Source: a virus. From it: DNA of 51,867 bases. The stretch covers positions 1 through 51,867 of IMG/VR virus record IMGVR_UViG_3300010148_000016. One strand, 5' to 3'. Under the pieces are notes generated by a model, which did not search any database, was not told where the DNA came from, and worked only from the letters and a program-made list of their open reading frames with translations. The translations under genes were made by a program, and so were the position numbers. Each line of letters begins with the position of its first letter. The first letter of the stretch is position 1. Shown here piece after piece: positions 51,518 to 51,867 of the stretch.

Positions 51518-51706
51518 ATGGAATTATTAATTATTGGTATAGTATTTTTAGCTATAATAAGACTTGGTGCATATGCTTTAGATCATGGTAGACAAGTAGA
51601 AGAAATGAAAAAATTTAAAGAAAATTTAAAAAAATTTGATTTAGATAAAGAGCATAAAGCTGATATGGATGCACAAGATTCTAAATGGGGTAAGCATAAA
51701 ATATGA
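51518..51706 (+). CDS. Small membrane-anchored protein (62 aa)
   Basis: I start at the ATG at 51518 (MELLIIGIVFLAIIRLGAYA); an in-frame TTG at 51497 overlaps the terminator tail. Residues 2-20 form one hydrophobic helix, followed by a charged cytoplasmic or periplasmic tail (HGRQVEEMKKFKENLKKFDL). It overlaps the DNA polymerase start as ATGA. A membrane-tethering factor for the replisome is possible, but this is only an inference from the neighbour. Confidence 0.65.
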   Translation: MELLIIGIVFLAIIRLGAYALDHGRQVEEMKKFKENLKKFDLDKEHKADMDAQDSKWGKHKI

Positions 51707-51867
51707 AGAACCATTGGGTAATGGATTATGAAACACTCAGTAACTTCTTTTGTGGTGTATTTAAACATTATAAAAAAGAAGAGTACAAAGTATTTGTAAT
51801 TCATTCAAAAAGAGATGATAGAAAAGCATTTATAGAATTTCTTGAACAAAATAAAAATAATAGAGAA
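51703..51867 (+). CDS. DNA polymerase, N-terminal part of exonuclease domain (truncated by window edge)
   Basis: Fifty-five codons are visible, beginning MKNHWVMDYETLSNFFCGVF. The DYET near residue 8 matches exonuclease motif I (DxE) of proofreading DNA polymerases, and the following helix and strand (KEEYKVFVIHS) fit the start of a phage family A or B DNA polymerase. With the primase, helicase and initiator genes upstream, a replicative polymerase is expected here. The polymerase family cannot be decided from this fragment. Confidence 0.75.
   Translation, partial: MKNHWVMDYETLSNFFCGVFKHYKKEEYKVFVIHSKRDDRKAFIEFLEQNKNNRE

Noticed and set aside
1-51867. CRISPR array, insertion sequence or integrase
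   Set aside because: I saw no regularly spaced direct repeats, no transposase or integrase motifs, and no att-like duplications while reading through the window.

Overview
The window is a 51.9 kb piece of an AT-rich genome of a tailed double-stranded DNA bacteriophage (Caudoviricetes). Both ends are cut inside genes. I see no integrase, no lysogeny repressor, no rRNA and no convincing tRNA, so the visible part looks strictly lytic. A Bacteroidota host, probably a flavobacterium-like marine or freshwater bacterium, is suggested by three independent signs. The huge tail/adhesin gene carries a SprB-like repeat and several Cys-rich GCxDPxAxNYxPxA..DDGSC repeats typical of secreted Bacteroidota proteins. 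Two promoters match the Bacteroidota pattern TTG-N21-TAnnTTTG. Strong Shine-Dalgarno sites are rare. The gene set and order (HU/IHF-like protein, Cys-rich protein, exonuclease, GroES, TerL, portal, scaffold-like, capsid, connector) recall flavobacterial podoviruses and crAss-like phages, but I could not test this.

Layout. Positions 1-30,829 are transcribed leftward (minus strand) and hold virion assembly and lysis genes. In transcription order these are: a giant 2738-residue multidomain protein; a small UVR-like protein; PhoH; a small charged protein; a YkuD-like peptidoglycan enzyme; a basic helical protein; an HU/IHF-like protein; a Cys-rich protein; a PD-(D/E)XK nuclease; a conserved unknown; GroES; the large terminase; a 38-residue mini-protein; the portal; a scaffold-like protein; the major capsid protein; an unknown virion protein; a connector; a Lys-rich mini-protein; a 393-residue major structural protein; an 181-residue structural protein; a 46-residue zinc-ribbon-like protein; the 1782-residue adhesin; and the start of another Cys-rich tail protein. 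Hairpin terminators follow the capsid gene and the 393-residue gene.

A structured, GC-richer divergent region (30,830-31,047) separates this arm from the rightward arm (31,048 to the end), which carries early and DNA-metabolism genes: a possible ssDNA-binding protein with an acidic tail, an HNH nuclease, an SF2 helicase, a NinB-like protein, a DnaA-domain-IV-like initiator, a possible helicase loader, a DnaB/RecA-type helicase, a Sak4-like ATPase with an SSB-like partner, a TOPRIM primase, a RusA-like resolvase, a VWA/metallopeptidase-like protein with a MoxR-type AAA+ ATPase, two neighbouring proteins sharing a BRCT-like segment, a RecB/Cas4-like nuclease, and the first 55 codons of a DNA polymerase with its DxE exonuclease motif. 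One gene (38,386-38,871) runs against this arm from its own promoter. Many genes overlap by ATGA or TAATG, so translation is probably coupled.

Most unusual points: (1) the 2738-residue protein is divided by six copies of a GGxLxKAQxG-like motif into modules that include a caspase-like His/Cys segment, a polyvalent-protein-like segment, a T4-lysozyme-like segment and a HELGH metalloprotease, and may be an ejected, self-processed polyprotein; (2) a MoxR + VWA/HExxH pair sits inside the replication operon beside two BRCT-like paralogues, one ending in an SSB-like DDLPF tip; (3) a decamer TTTGTATATT lies upstream of six transcription units on both strands and looks like a phage promoter; (4) an 81-nt structured RNA candidate precedes the primase gene.
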